Positions 17,813-26,319 of a stretch of DNA of 64,000 nucleotides are shown here, in pieces. The notes under the pieces were generated by a model. It searched no databases. It had not been told where the DNA came from and was given only the letters and a program-made list of their open reading frames with translations. Source of the stretch: Streptomyces sp. NRRL F-5123 (lineage in GTDB: Bacteria; Actinomycetota; Actinomycetes; Streptomycetales; Streptomycetaceae); contig NZ_JOHY01000001.1 in NCBI RefSeq assembly GCF_000721495.1, forward strand, positions 124,001-188,000, given 5' to 3'. The position numbers and the translations under genes are program-made. The stretch's first letter is position 1. Every line of letters begins with the position of its first letter.

Positions 17813-18634
17813 CTACCGCCGGGGTCTGCGGCCCCAGGCGGTGAGCAGGCCCGCCGAGAGCGCGGCGCACTCCGGGGCGTCGAGGTAGCGCAGGGCCGCG
17901 TCCAGGCCCGCCTCGTCGATCAGGCCGGTGGCGAGCATGGCCGGGCGGCTGCGCTGCCAGGTGTCGGCCCAGAAGCGGCTGATCGCGCTGCCCGGCAGCA
18001 GCGGCGGCACGTGGATCCCGGCGCCGACGGACTCCAGCCCGGCCGCCCGCAGCAGCGCCGGGTACGACGGCACCCAGGACACGTCCGTCCCGATGGCGGC
18101 CTCCAGGCCCTGCCACATCGCCCGCATCGCCGCCGTGTACGGGGACGCGGGCGCCCGGTCGCACGTGAGGTCGACCGCGTCGCCGAGGACCAGGACGCCG
18201 CCGGGCTCGACGAGCTCGGCCAGCCGCCGGACCATGCGCTCGCGCTCGGGCAGGTGCATCAGCAGGAACCGCGCGTGCACCAGACGGAAGGAGCCGGGAA
18301 TCGCGTCCGGGGCCGCGGTGACGTCGGCCTCCAGTACGTCGAGGCCGGGCACCGGGCGGGCGGCGAGGAAGCGCACGTCGCGGTCCACGGCGAGCACGCC
18401 GTCCACCCCGGCGTCGGCCAGCAGCCGGCGCGCGACCGTACCCGTACCGGCGCCCGCGTCGAGGCAGCGCCAGCCCGGGCCGGCGCCGAGGGCGCGCAGG
18501 TGGGCGAGCGTGACGTCGTCGTAGGCGAGGGCGCCGTAGTCGATGCGCTCGCCCTCCCCGGACCGTCCGGGCGGGAAGGCGTCCTCGCCGTAGCGTCCGC
18601 TGCCGGAGGAGCTGCCGGACGGGGGAGCGGGCAC
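17813..18634 (-). CDS. Class I SAM-dependent methyltransferase
   Basis: Methyltransferase, 273 aa. Motif I is CLDAGAGTGTVARRLL (near residue 60), the acidic end of strand 2 VDRD, then DVLEADVT and the post-motif FRLVHARFLLMHLPER, which together give a complete Rossmann AdoMet-binding domain. The N-terminal 25 residues are Ser/Gly/Pro-rich and probably disordered. The C-terminal part (FWADTWQRSRPAML) resembles small-molecule methyltransferases of the UbiE/methyltransf_25 group. It is monocistronic; no neighbour indicates the substrate. Confidence 0.82.
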   Translation of the reverse strand: MPAPPSGSSSGSGRYGEDAFPPGRSGEGERIDYGALAYDDVTLAHLRALGAGPGWRCLDAGAGTGTVARRLLADAGVDGVLAVDRDVRFLAARPVPGLDVLEADVTAAPDAIPGSFRLVHARFLLMHLPERERMVRRLAELVEPGGVLVLGDAVDLTCDRAPASPYTAAMRAMWQGLEAAIGTDVSWVPSYPALLRAAGLESVGAGIHVPPLLPGSAISRFWADTWQRSRPAMLATGLIDEAGLDAALRYLDAPECAALSAGLLTAWGRRPRR

Positions 18635-18781
18635 GGCGGGACCTCTTCACGGGGCGGGGGCGACGGCGCCGGGTTTCGCGGGCGGCGGGGCGGGGCGCCC
18701 TCCATCCTGCGCGGGGTGCCGCCCGCACCGCCGGGGGCGCGCCGGGAGGGACAGCCCGACGGCGCACACCGCGCCGCCGTC

Positions 18782-19162
18782 TCAGCGCCCGGCGGGCCCG
18801 CGCACCCCTGGCCAGTCCAGCCGCAGCTGCTCGCCGCGCGGGAGCCTGGACACGATCAGGTCGTAGGAGTCCTCGATCATCTCGCGCACCTGGTCGTCGG
18901 GCAGCGCTCCGTCCAGACGCACCGTGTTCCAGTGACGCTTGTTCAGATGCCAGCCGCCGGTGATCTCCGGGTGGGCCGCGCGCAGTTGCAGCGCCACCTC
19001 CGGGTCGCACTTCAGGCTCACGCTCAGCGGCTCGGCGTCCAGGGCGGTGATGGCGAAGATCTTGCCGCCCACCTTGAAGACGGACGTCTCCAGGGTGAAC
19101 GGGAAGGTCTCCACGGCCCCGTTCATTCCCAGGCAGATGGCTTTGAGTGCGTCCGGTGTCAT
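18782..19162 (-). CDS. MmcQ/YjbR-family protein
   Basis: Small protein, 126 aa, of the MmcQ/YjbR family (a CyaY-like fold with a double-wing surface). Typical features are the N-terminal FPFTLETSVFKVGGKIFA, the SLKCDPE segment and HLNKRHWNTVRL, all in the usual order. ATG at 19162 gives the family length; an upstream start at 19210 would add residues not seen in the family. The biochemical role is not established for the family despite 'DNA-binding' labels. It is not obviously in an operon. Confidence 0.82.
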   Translation of the reverse strand: MTPDALKAICLGMNGAVETFPFTLETSVFKVGGKIFAITALDAEPLSVSLKCDPEVALQLRAAHPEITGGWHLNKRHWNTVRLDGALPDDQVREMIEDSYDLIVSRLPRGEQLRLDWPGVRGPAGR

Positions 19163-19268
19163 GAGGGACAGTGTGCCGTGCGGCACCGACAACGGCCGGG
19201 CCCGGCCCACCGGGACAGGTGTGCCGGCAGGCGCCGCGGGACCGGAACGCGACCGGGAACGGGACCGG

Positions 19269-19817
19269 TCAGCCCTGCTCCGCGGAGGCCTCCGCGCCGG
19301 ACAGGGCGTCGGCGATCATCCGGGTGGCGAACTCGCGGTCGTCGGTGAGGCGGTTGATGTGCTCCGCCAGCAGGAAGGCGGTCACCTCCAGCGGCTTGAT
19401 CTCGGGCTCGGTCCAGTACCCGTACTGCAGGCGCCACAGGCTGGGGCTCAGGCCCGTGCCCGCCGCGACGACCAGGCCGGTCATGGTGGGGATGGCCTCG
19501 CGCGGCACGCTCCTGGGCATCATGCCCAGCGTCGCGACGAAGCTGGGCACCACGGACTCGATGACGTCCTTGCCGTGGTCCGCGTACGCCTGCTTGAGCC
19601 AGCACATGTACATGTAGACCAGGGTGCAGGCGCCGTCGAGCAGCGCGTCCGCGTCGTCGGAGTCCATCGACGCGGCGAACTGCTCGATCAGCGCCTCCTG
19701 TTCGGCGTCCGGCCCGGTCCTTCCCGCGTAGACGGTCCTGAGCCGGGAGTCGATCATCATGAGGGCCGCGCCCACATCGCCGGCGGGGGCGTTGCGGGGG
19801 TCGCAGGGAGAGGGCAC
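19269..19817 (-). CDS. Hypothetical protein, helical
   Basis: A 182-aa protein I do not recognise. It is predicted mostly alpha-helical, with acidic stretches (SMDSDDADALLDGA, LTDDREFATRMIADALSGAE) and an unusual Tyr/Met/Cys/Trp-rich helix VYMYMCWLK near residue 67. No signal peptide or membrane segment is present. Codon usage matches its neighbours and a GAGGAAA-type leader precedes the ATG, so it is likely a real gene. Function unknown. Confidence 0.6.
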   Translation of the reverse strand: MPSPCDPRNAPAGDVGAALMMIDSRLRTVYAGRTGPDAEQEALIEQFAASMDSDDADALLDGACTLVYMYMCWLKQAYADHGKDVIESVVPSFVATLGMMPRSVPREAIPTMTGLVVAAGTGLSPSLWRLQYGYWTEPEIKPLEVTAFLLAEHINRLTDDREFATRMIADALSGAEASAEQG

Positions 19818-19935
19818 GGTTTCCTCCTGGATGCTGACTGTTCGTAGTTCCCCGTGTCCGTACGGTAGCCCGTGGACTATGCCAGGGTCCTGGGAACGCC
19901 GATGCCTGCCTCCAACGGGCAGCCCGCGCGGTCCG

Positions 19936-20922
19936 TCAGCCCAGCGCCGCCAGCAGCTCGCGCTCGCGCCCGGCGCTGAGGCCCGCGCGGCGCGGCCGGT
20001 CGAGCCCCTCCGCGCGCTCCCAGCGCAGCGTGTCGGCTAGCATCTCCGCGCGCGGGCGGTGCCTCAGCCCCGCGCCGCGCGCGGCGGCCCCGCTGCGGGC
20101 CGACCAGCCCTCCCAGCCCGGCTCGGCCAGCCACATCGGCAGCGACTCGGGCCCCATGTACTGGGCCACGCCGTTCGCCAGCAGCCATTGGGAAGGGGCC
20201 GCGACCACCGGGCCGGTGTGCCCGCCGAGGGTGCGGGACAGCTCCAGCCACTCGCCGAAGGGGACGACCGGCCCGACCGCGTCGAAGGTGCCGGTGCGCC
20301 CGGCCTGCGCGGCGTCGAGCAGCCACCCGGCGAGATCCCGCACGTCGATCGCCTGGGTCGGTCGGTCCGGCGTGTCGGGCACGAGCATCGGGCCCTGCGG
20401 GTCGCGCGCGGCGCGGGCCACCCAGTAGCCGGAGCGGCCGCTCCGGTCGCCCGGGCCGCCGATGAGCCCGGCGCGGGCGACGAGCAGCCGATCGCCCAGC
20501 GCGGCCGCCGAATCCCGCTCGCAGGCGGCCTTCGCCTCCCCGTAGAGTTCCCTTTCCACCTCGTCCAGCTCGGTCGCGGCCAGCAGCGGTGTCGACTCGT
20601 CCGCGCCCGGCACGGCGTGCGAGGCGTAGGCGCTGACGGAGGAGACGTAACTCCAGTGCCGGGCCCGGCCGCCGAGCGCTTCGAGCGCCCCGCGCACGAA
20701 CCCGGGCTGCCAGGACACCTCGACGACCGCGTCCCACTCCCGGTCGAGCAGCGGCCCGTACGCCGATGCGTCCCGCCGGTCGGCCGCCACCAGGGCGGCC
20801 CCCTCCGCCACGTCCCCGCTCTCGCCGCGGGCCAGGCACGTCACCGCGTGCCCCCGCCCGACCGCCTGCCGCGACAGCTCGCGCCCGAGCCATGCCGTTC
20901 CGCCCAGTACCAGGATCTCCAT
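19936..20922 (-). CDS. NAD-dependent epimerase/reductase family protein (atypical SDR)
   Basis: Extended or atypical short-chain dehydrogenase, 328 aa. The Rossmann fingerprint [17 protein letters not shown] is at the N-terminus, [11 protein letters not shown] gives the Ser/Tyr region, [11 protein letters not shown] the catalytic YxxxK, and [14 protein letters not shown] the C-terminal substrate segment. Family members include nucleotide-sugar epimerases and reductases of unknown substrate. ATG at 20922 starts exactly at the first Rossmann strand; a start four codons upstream is possible. It is divergent from the AraC-type regulator at 21069, which may control it. Confidence 0.82.
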   Translation of the reverse strand: MEILVLGGTAWLGRELSRQAVGRGHAVTCLARGESGDVAEGAALVAADRRDASAYGPLLDREWDAVVEVSWQPGFVRGALEALGGRARHWSYVSSVSAYASHAVPGADESTPLLAATELDEVERELYGEAKAACERDSAAALGDRLLVARAGLIGGPGDRSGRSGYWVARAARDPQGPMLVPDTPDRPTQAIDVRDLAGWLLDAAQAGRTGTFDAVGPVVPFGEWLELSRTLGGHTGPVVAAPSQWLLANGVAQYMGPESLPMWLAEPGWEGWSARSGAAARGAGLRHRPRAEMLADTLRWERAEGLDRPRRAGLSAGRERELLAALG

Positions 20923-21068
20923 CCCCCCACCCAAGCACCGCGCCCCGCCCCCGCCCAGGCCGGTTCGCGGACGGCGGATTCGCGGAGCCCCCGCGGCCGT
21001 CGCGGCATCCGGGTTCCCGCCCCGGGCGCCCGGCGGCCCCGCCGCCCGCGGGCCCGTACTCTGGTGAC

Positions 21069-22025
21069 GTGCCGTCCTCGCGCCTGCGCCGTATCGCCGT
21101 GCTGGTCCTGGAGGGGGCGAAGCCGCTCGACGTCGGCATCCCCGCGCAGGTGTTCACGACCCGGGAGAGCATGCCGTACGAGGTGCGGGTGTGCGGCGCG
21201 GCGCCCGGGCTGGTGGCCGGCGGCGACGGGCTGGCCTACCACGTCGCGCACGGGCTCGGGGCGCTCGCCTGGGCCGACATGGTCTTCGTGCCCGGCTACC
21301 GCTTCCCGGACCGCGAGGACCCGCCCCGGGAGGTCGTCGAGGCGCTGGTCGCCGCGCACGCCCGGGGCGCGCGGCTGGCCGCGATCTCGACGGGAGCGTT
21401 CGCGCTCGCCGCGACAGGGCTGCTGGACGGCCGGCGGGCCACGACGCACTGGCACTACACGCGCGCCCTGGCGCACAGGCACCCGCTCGTCCGGGTCGAC
21501 GAGAACGTGCTGTTCGTCGACGAGGGCAGCGTGCTCACCTCGGCCGGCGCCGCCTCCGGCATCGACCTGTGCCTGCACGTCCTGCGCGGCGACCTCGGCA
21601 TCGCCGCGTCCAACCACGCGGCCCGGCGGCTGGTCGCCGCCCCCTACCGCAGCGGCGGCCAGGCGCAGTACGTGCCGCGCAGCGTGCCCGAGCCGCTCGG
21701 CGAGCGCTTCGCCGCGACCCGCGAATGGGCCCTGCACCGGCTCGGCGAGCCGCTCACCCTGGAATCCCTGGCCCGGCACGCGGCGGTCTCCCCGCGCACG
21801 TTCTCCCGGCGCTTCGCCGAGGACACCGGCTACACGCCGATGCAGTGGGTGATGCGGGCCCGCGTCGACCTGGCCCGCGAGCTGCTGGAACGCTCCAAGC
21901 GCGGGGTCGAGCAGATCGCCAACGACGTCGGGCTCGGCACGGGCGCGAACCTGCGGCTGCACTTCCAGCGCATCCTCGGCACGACCCCGACCGAATACCG
22001 GCGGACCTTCGCGCGGGGCGAGTAG
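21069..22025 (+). CDS. GlxA-family transcriptional regulator (DJ-1/PfpI-like plus AraC HTH)
   Basis: Regulator, 318 aa, with an N-terminal DJ-1/PfpI-like domain ([44 protein letters not shown]) and a C-terminal AraC double helix-turn-helix ([19 protein letters not shown], then [20 protein letters not shown]). The nucleophilic-elbow Cys of proteases is Ser/Thr here, as usual in GlxA regulators, so it senses rather than cleaves. GTG at 21069 is the first plausible start and is divergent from the SDR gene (20922). The effector is unknown. Confidence 0.88.
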   Translation: MPSSRLRRIAVLVLEGAKPLDVGIPAQVFTTRESMPYEVRVCGAAPGLVAGGDGLAYHVAHGLGALAWADMVFVPGYRFPDREDPPREVVEALVAAHARGARLAAISTGAFALAATGLLDGRRATTHWHYTRALAHRHPLVRVDENVLFVDEGSVLTSAGAASGIDLCLHVLRGDLGIAASNHAARRLVAAPYRSGGQAQYVPRSVPEPLGERFAATREWALHRLGEPLTLESLARHAAVSPRTFSRRFAEDTGYTPMQWVMRARVDLARELLERSKRGVEQIANDVGLGTGANLRLHFQRILGTTPTEYRRTFARGE

Positions 22026-22153
22026 GGGGCTCCGCGCTGCCGCGGTGCGGCCTGGCGTGATCCTTGCGAACCATGGCGCTCGGGCCACGGCCACGCCCGG
22101 ACCCGCCGCGCGAGTCTGGTGGTGCACCGAAGGGACGAAGGGACACATCACTC

Positions 22154-23152
22154 ATGACTCGCATCGCCATCAACGGATTCGGCCGGATCGGCCGCAACGT
22201 GCTGCGCGCCCTCCTGGAGCGCGGCAGCGACCTGGAGGTCGTCGCCGTCAACGACCTCACCGAGCCGGTCGCCCTCGCCCGACTGCTGGCCTACGACTCC
22301 ACCGCGGGCCGGCTCGGCCGCCCGGTCACCACGGACGGCGACACCCTGGTCGTCGACGGCCGCCGCATCCGGGTGCTGGCCGAGCGGGACCCGGCGCAGC
22401 TGCCGTGGGCGGAGCTGGGCGTCGACGTCGTGCTGGAGTCGACCGGCCGCTTCACCTCGGCGAAGGCCGCCCGCGCCCACCTGGATGCCGGCGCCGGCAA
22501 GGTCCTGGTCAGCGCGCCCTCGGACGGCGCCGACGCCACGGTCGCGTACGGCGTCAACACCGAGGTCTACGACCCGGCCGCGCACACCGTCGTCTCGAAC
22601 GCCTCCTGCACGACCAACGCGCTGGCGCCGCTCGCCGCCGTCCTCGACGAGCTCGCGGGCATCGAGCACGGCTTCATGACCACCGTGCACGCCTACACGC
22701 AGGAGCAGAACCTCCAGGACGGCCCGCACCGCGACCCCCGCCGCGCCCGCGCCGCCGCCGTCAACATCGTGCCCACCACCACGGGCGCGGCCAAGGCGAT
22801 CGGCCTGGTGCTGCCCCGACTGGACGGCAAGCTCTCGGGCGACTCGATCCGGGTGCCCGTGCCGGTCGGCTCGATCGTCGAGCTCAACACCACGGTGGCG
22901 CGGGACGTGACCCGCGACGAGGTCCTGGCCGCCTACCGGGCCGCCGCCGACGGCCCGCTCGCCGGGATACTCGAATACGCCGACGACCCGCTGGTGTCGT
23001 CCGACATCGTCGGCAACCCGGCCTCGTCGATCTTCGACTCGGCCCTCACCCGCGTCGACGGCCGGCACGTCAAGGTCGTCGCCTGGTACGACAACGAGTG
23101 GGGCTTCTCCCACCGCGTCGTCGACACGCTGGAACTCCTCGCCGCCGGCTGA
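22154..23152 (+). CDS. gap: Glyceraldehyde-3-phosphate dehydrogenase
   Basis: NAD-dependent type I GAPDH, 332 aa. The Rossmann start MTRIAINGFGRIGRN, the catalytic C152 (SNASCTTNALAP), H179 (TTVHAY) and the C-terminal WYDNEWGFSHR are all present. It catalyses the phosphorylating oxidation of glyceraldehyde 3-phosphate in glycolysis. No pgk or tpi follows, so it is probably one of several GAPDH paralogues rather than the main glycolytic operon copy. ATG at 22154 gives the normal N-terminus. A run of octamer repeats lies just downstream. Confidence 0.95.
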   Translation: MTRIAINGFGRIGRNVLRALLERGSDLEVVAVNDLTEPVALARLLAYDSTAGRLGRPVTTDGDTLVVDGRRIRVLAERDPAQLPWAELGVDVVLESTGRFTSAKAARAHLDAGAGKVLVSAPSDGADATVAYGVNTEVYDPAAHTVVSNASCTTNALAPLAAVLDELAGIEHGFMTTVHAYTQEQNLQDGPHRDPRRARAAAVNIVPTTTGAAKAIGLVLPRLDGKLSGDSIRVPVPVGSIVELNTTVARDVTRDEVLAAYRAAADGPLAGILEYADDPLVSSDIVGNPASSIFDSALTRVDGRHVKVVAWYDNEWGFSHRVVDTLELLAAG

Positions 23153-23193
23153 TCCCCGAGCCGGACCGGGCCCGGGCGGGCGGCCGTTGGGCT

Positions 23194-23257
23194 GCCTGCC
23201 CGCCTGCCCGCCTGCCCGCCTGCCCGCCTGCCTGCCCGCGTGCTCGCCTGCCCGCAC
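23194..23257. repeat. Tandem octamer repeats (CCTGCCCG)n
   Basis: About seven tandem copies of CCTGCCCG, the last ones degenerate, between the gap stop and the first tRNA-like gene. Spacers are absent and units are too short for a CRISPR. It is probably slippage-prone simple sequence of no known function. Confidence 0.85.
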
Positions 23258-23347
23258 GTCCCGGGCCGGGCTTCGGGCCCCGTGTTCCGGGCCGGGCCAC
23301 CCTCCCGCGGGGCCGTTCCCACCGCGCCGTACGATCATCGGCAATGC

Positions 23348-23419
23348 CCGGTCGTAGCGCAGAGGCAGGCGCACCCCCTGGCTAAGGGGACGACGCCGGT
23401 TCGAATCCGGCCGACCGGG
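23348..23419 (+). tRNA. tRNA-like gene 1, anticodon uncertain (GGC or GCT)
   Basis: A 72-nt cloverleaf. Acceptor CCGGTCG/CGACCGG pairs fully and can extend outward to ten pairs; D arm GCGC-AGAGGCAG-GCGC; T arm GCCGG-TTCGAAT-CCGGC. The anticodon arm CCCCC-TGGCTAA-GGGGA has one mismatch and lacks U33 in this register (anticodon GCT); shifting one base gives U33 and GGC but two mismatches. The D loop lacks the usual GG dinucleotide context and no CCA is encoded. It shares CGTAGCGCAGAGGCAG exactly with the two other tRNA-like genes. Confidence 0.6.
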
Positions 23420-23435
23420 CAGGCACGGCACGCGG

Positions 23436-23507
23436 GACCCCGTAGCGCAGAGGCAGGCGCGCCGTCTTGGCAAGACGGATACGCCGGTTCGAATCCGGTC
23501 GGGGTCA
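23436..23507 (+). tRNA. tRNA-like gene 2, anticodon GGC
   Basis: A 72-nt cloverleaf with fully paired acceptor GACCCCG/CGGGGTC, D arm GCGC-AGAGGCAG-GCGC, anticodon arm CCGTC-TTGGCAA-GACGG (U33 present, GGC at 23469-23471, formally alanine) and T arm GCCGG-TTCGAAT-CCGGT. The discriminator is A; CCA is not encoded. It begins 16 bp after tRNA-like gene 1 and ends 25 bp before the GTG of the SDR gene, so it could be part of that transcript. The acceptor does not show the G3-U70 expected of a canonical tRNA-Ala. Confidence 0.65.
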
Positions 23508-23532
23508 CGGTCTTGGACGAGGGGAGCTGGGC

Positions 23533-24945
23533 GTGACGGGGGAGGGGCACGTCCCCGACGACGAGCTGGCGGCCTTCCACCGCACGGTCGGCCGGCTGCG
23601 CGCGCTGCCCGCCGACGATCCGGTACGGCTGCGGGCCGAGCAGGTCGCGGCGTCGTTCGTGCGCGACGGGCGGCAGCAGCGCAAGCGGGTACGCGTACGG
23701 GAGCGGGCGGACGCCGAGGCCGCCGTCGCGGGGGCCACCGCGACCGGGGCCAGGGAGCGGCGCGAGGACGCGCCGCTCGCGCTGCCCGCCCCCGGCACCG
23801 GCGGGCCCGGCGACTACCCGCGGCCGCGGCGCTGCTACATCTGCAAGTCGCCCTACCGGCAAGCCGATTCCTTCTACCATGCGCTGTGCCCGGACTGCGC
23901 CGCCGACAGCACCGCGCGCCGCTCCCTCGGCACGGACCTGCGCGGCAGGCGCGTGCTGCTCACCGGCGGGCGGGTGAAGATCGGCTTCCAGCTCGCGCTG
24001 ATGATGCTCAGGGACGGCGCCCACGTCCTGGTCACCAGCCGCTTCCCGCACGACACCGTGCGCCGCTTCCGGGCCGCCGAGGGAAGTGGCATGTGGCTCG
24101 ACCGGCTCACCGTCGTCGCCGTCGACCTGCGTGACCCGCGCCAGGTCCTCGGGCTGTGCGCGGACCTGACGGCGGCGGGCGAGCCGCTGGACATCCTGGT
24201 CAACAACGCCGCCCAGACGGTGCGCCGCCCGCCGGAGTCGTACGCGGCCCTGGCCGCTGGTGAGGCGGGGCCGCTGCCCGCCGGGGTGCTGCGCGCCCCC
24301 GGCTACCGCCCGATGTCCGCGCTGCCGGGCGCGCCTGCCGCAGCGGAGGGCACGGCGGGCGTCCGCGCGGTGATCGGCCTCGCCCCAGTCGGCGGCTCCC
24401 TGCTGCCGGGCCCCGGGCACGGCGCGGTGACGGACGAGGCGGGGCTGCTGCCCGACCCCGCACCGGCCAACTCCTGGTCGGCCAGGATCGGCGACCTCGA
24501 CCCGGCGGAGCTGCTGGAGACGCAGCTGGTGAACGCCCTCGCCCCCGCCCTGCTCGCCGACCGGCTGCTGCCACTGCTGCTCGCCTCGCCCCGCCCACGG
24601 CGCTACATCGTCAACGTCACCGCCGTCGAGGGCCGCTTCGCGGTACGCAACAAGACCTCGGGGCACCCGCACACCAACATGGCCAAGGCGGCCCTCAACA
24701 TGCTCACCCGCACCAGCGGGCCCGAACTCGCCGCCCGGGGCGTCCACATGTGCAGCGTCGACACCGGGTGGATCACCGACGAGAACCCGGCGCCGAAGAA
24801 GTCGCGGATCGCCGCGCACGGCTTCCGCACCCCGCTGGACGTCGTGGACGGCGCTGCCCGCGTCTACGACCCGATCGTGCGCGGGGAGGCGGGGGATCCG
24901 GTGTCGGGGGTGTTCCTCAAGGACTACCGGGAGGCGGAGTGGTGA
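23533..24945 (+). CDS. Zinc-ribbon-containing SDR-like protein with altered active site
   Basis: A 470-aa protein. Residues 1-90 are charged and unassigned. Residues 101-122 form a zinc ribbon (C101-x2-C104 and C119-x2-C122). From about 135 comes a short-chain-dehydrogenase Rossmann domain: VLLTGGRVKIG (144-151 nucleotide loop) and DILVNNAAQTV. The catalytic YxxxK is T381-N-M-A-K385, so the tyrosine is replaced, and the preceding serine region reads VNVTAVEG. A normal dehydrogenase reaction is therefore doubtful; nucleotide binding with another task, perhaps on RNA, is possible. GTG at 23533 follows GGGGAG. It overlaps the LRR gene by 4 bp. I know zinc-ribbon SDRs exist but no assigned function. 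Confidence 0.8.
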   Translation: MTGEGHVPDDELAAFHRTVGRLRALPADDPVRLRAEQVAASFVRDGRQQRKRVRVRERADAEAAVAGATATGARERREDAPLALPAPGTGGPGDYPRPRRCYICKSPYRQADSFYHALCPDCAADSTARRSLGTDLRGRRVLLTGGRVKIGFQLALMMLRDGAHVLVTSRFPHDTVRRFRAAEGSGMWLDRLTVVAVDLRDPRQVLGLCADLTAAGEPLDILVNNAAQTVRRPPESYAALAAGEAGPLPAGVLRAPGYRPMSALPGAPAAAEGTAGVRAVIGLAPVGGSLLPGPGHGAVTDEAGLLPDPAPANSWSARIGDLDPAELLETQLVNALAPALLADRLLPLLLASPRPRRYIVNVTAVEGRFAVRNKTSGHPHTNMAKAALNMLTRTSGPELAARGVHMCSVDTGWITDENPAPKKSRIAAHGFRTPLDVVDGAARVYDPIVRGEAGDPVSGVFLKDYREAEW

Positions 24946-26297
24946 CGCCGGGTCAGGAGGGCGGGGCGCCGGATGCGGGCGGGGCGGCTGCGGTGCCGGG
25001 TTCACCGGGGTCGCCGGGGGCGTCCGCGGCGGCCGGGCAGCCCGTGGCGCCCGGCCCGTCCGGGGCGCCGGGCAGCCAGGGGCCACCGTCCGGTGCCGGG
25101 ACCGGCGCCGGGGCGTACGCCGGTGTGCCGCCCGTGATCCCGCGCTCCGTGCGGGACCTCGCACCGCTGCTGGCCTGGCTGCGGAGCGGCGGTCCGGTGG
25201 CGGGGCGGCTCGACTTCCCCGCCGGGACCGCGCTGCCGGACGGGCGCCTCGACCTGTGCAAGCAGGCGCTCGGGCCCGAGGGCGCCCGGCTCGTCGGGGA
25301 GGCGCTGCGGTCCGCGGACGGCGGGTCCGGAGCAGCCGCGGGCGGCGTGCGGCACCTGCTGCTCGGCACCGACGGGCTCGGTGACGAGGGAGCCGCCGGC
25401 ATCGCGGACCGCACCGCGGGCAGCTCCGTGGAGACGCTCTACCTCGGCTGCAACGGCATCACCGCCGCCGGGGCCTGCCGGATCGCCGACAGCGTCCGCG
25501 CCTCCCAGCACGTCGTGACCGGCGTGTGGCTCAAGCGCAACCCGCTGGGCACCGGCGGCGGGCAGGCGGCCGCCGAACTCGTCGCCGCCGCGGCCTCGCT
25601 GCGCACCCTCGACCTCGTCCAGACCGGGCTGGACGCGGCGGGCGCCGCCGTGCTCGCCGAGGCGGTGCTCGCCGCGGCCGCGGCCGGCCGCCGCATCGAG
25701 CGGCTCTACGTCGGCGGCAACCCGCTGGGCGTTCCCGGGGCCGCGCCGCTGGCCGCCCTCCTCGCGGCCGGCGCGCTCGGCGAGCTCTACGCGTCCGCCT
25801 GCGGGCTGGGCGACGGCGGCGCCCTGCTGCTGGCGTCGGCGCTCGAACGCGCCCCCCACGGGCGGCTGGCCCGGCTGTCGGTGGCCGGCAACGGCATCGG
25901 GCCGCGGGCCACCGCCCGACTGACCGGGGTCGCCGCGGCGGCCGGTGTGGAGTTGCTCGACCTCGGCCGGGTCAGGGCCGCGGGCACCCTCGGCGCGCCC
26001 GACAACCGCGTCGACACCGAGGCTGCGACCGCCATCGGCCTGGCCCTGGCCGCCGCCCCGCACCGGCTGGCCCACCTCGTGCTCTCCCACACCGGCATGC
26101 GCAGCCGCGAGGCCCACCGGCTGCTCGACGCGGCCCCCGCGGCGGCGACCGCGACCCGCTTCGTCCTGGGCAAGGGCATCGCGACCAGCGTCCGCCGTCG
26201 CCTCGACGCGCTCAGCGCCCACCTGCCGATGCCCGCGACCCCGCCCGATGTCGCGGCCGTCCGCAGCGTCCACCGCACCGCGCCCCCGGCGAGCTGA
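24942..26297 (+). CDS. Leucine-rich-repeat (ribonuclease-inhibitor-like) protein
   Basis: A 451-aa cytoplasmic protein. Residues 1-65 are Pro/Gly/Ala-rich and disordered; the rest is a run of about seven leucine-rich repeats of ribonuclease-inhibitor type, for example VETLYLGCNGITAAGACRIA, VVTGVWLKRNPLGTGG, IERLYVGGNPLGVPGAAPLA and RLARLSVAGNGIGPRATARL. Such horseshoe surfaces bind proteins or nucleic-acid enzymes. No signal peptide is present, although similar proteins are often labelled 'type III effector' in Streptomyces. GTGA overlap with the SDR stop indicates coupled translation. It converges on the MoxR gene. Confidence 0.85.
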   Translation: MTPGQEGGAPDAGGAAAVPGSPGSPGASAAAGQPVAPGPSGAPGSQGPPSGAGTGAGAYAGVPPVIPRSVRDLAPLLAWLRSGGPVAGRLDFPAGTALPDGRLDLCKQALGPEGARLVGEALRSADGGSGAAAGGVRHLLLGTDGLGDEGAAGIADRTAGSSVETLYLGCNGITAAGACRIADSVRASQHVVTGVWLKRNPLGTGGGQAAAELVAAAASLRTLDLVQTGLDAAGAAVLAEAVLAAAAAGRRIERLYVGGNPLGVPGAAPLAALLAAGALGELYASACGLGDGGALLLASALERAPHGRLARLSVAGNGIGPRATARLTGVAAAAGVELLDLGRVRAAGTLGAPDNRVDTEAATAIGLALAAAPHRLAHLVLSHTGMRSREAHRLLDAAPAAATATRFVLGKGIATSVRRRLDALSAHLPMPATPPDVAAVRSVHRTAPPAS

Positions 26298-26319
26298 CCC
26301 GCCGGGGGCAGCCGGGGGA

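Noticed and set aside
23194..23257. Tandem repeats as a CRISPR array
   Set aside because: Units are 8 bp with no spacers and no cas genes are in the window.
24942..26297. LRR protein as a type III secreted effector
   Set aside because: Actinomycetes have no type III secretion system; the label would come only from the repeat fold.
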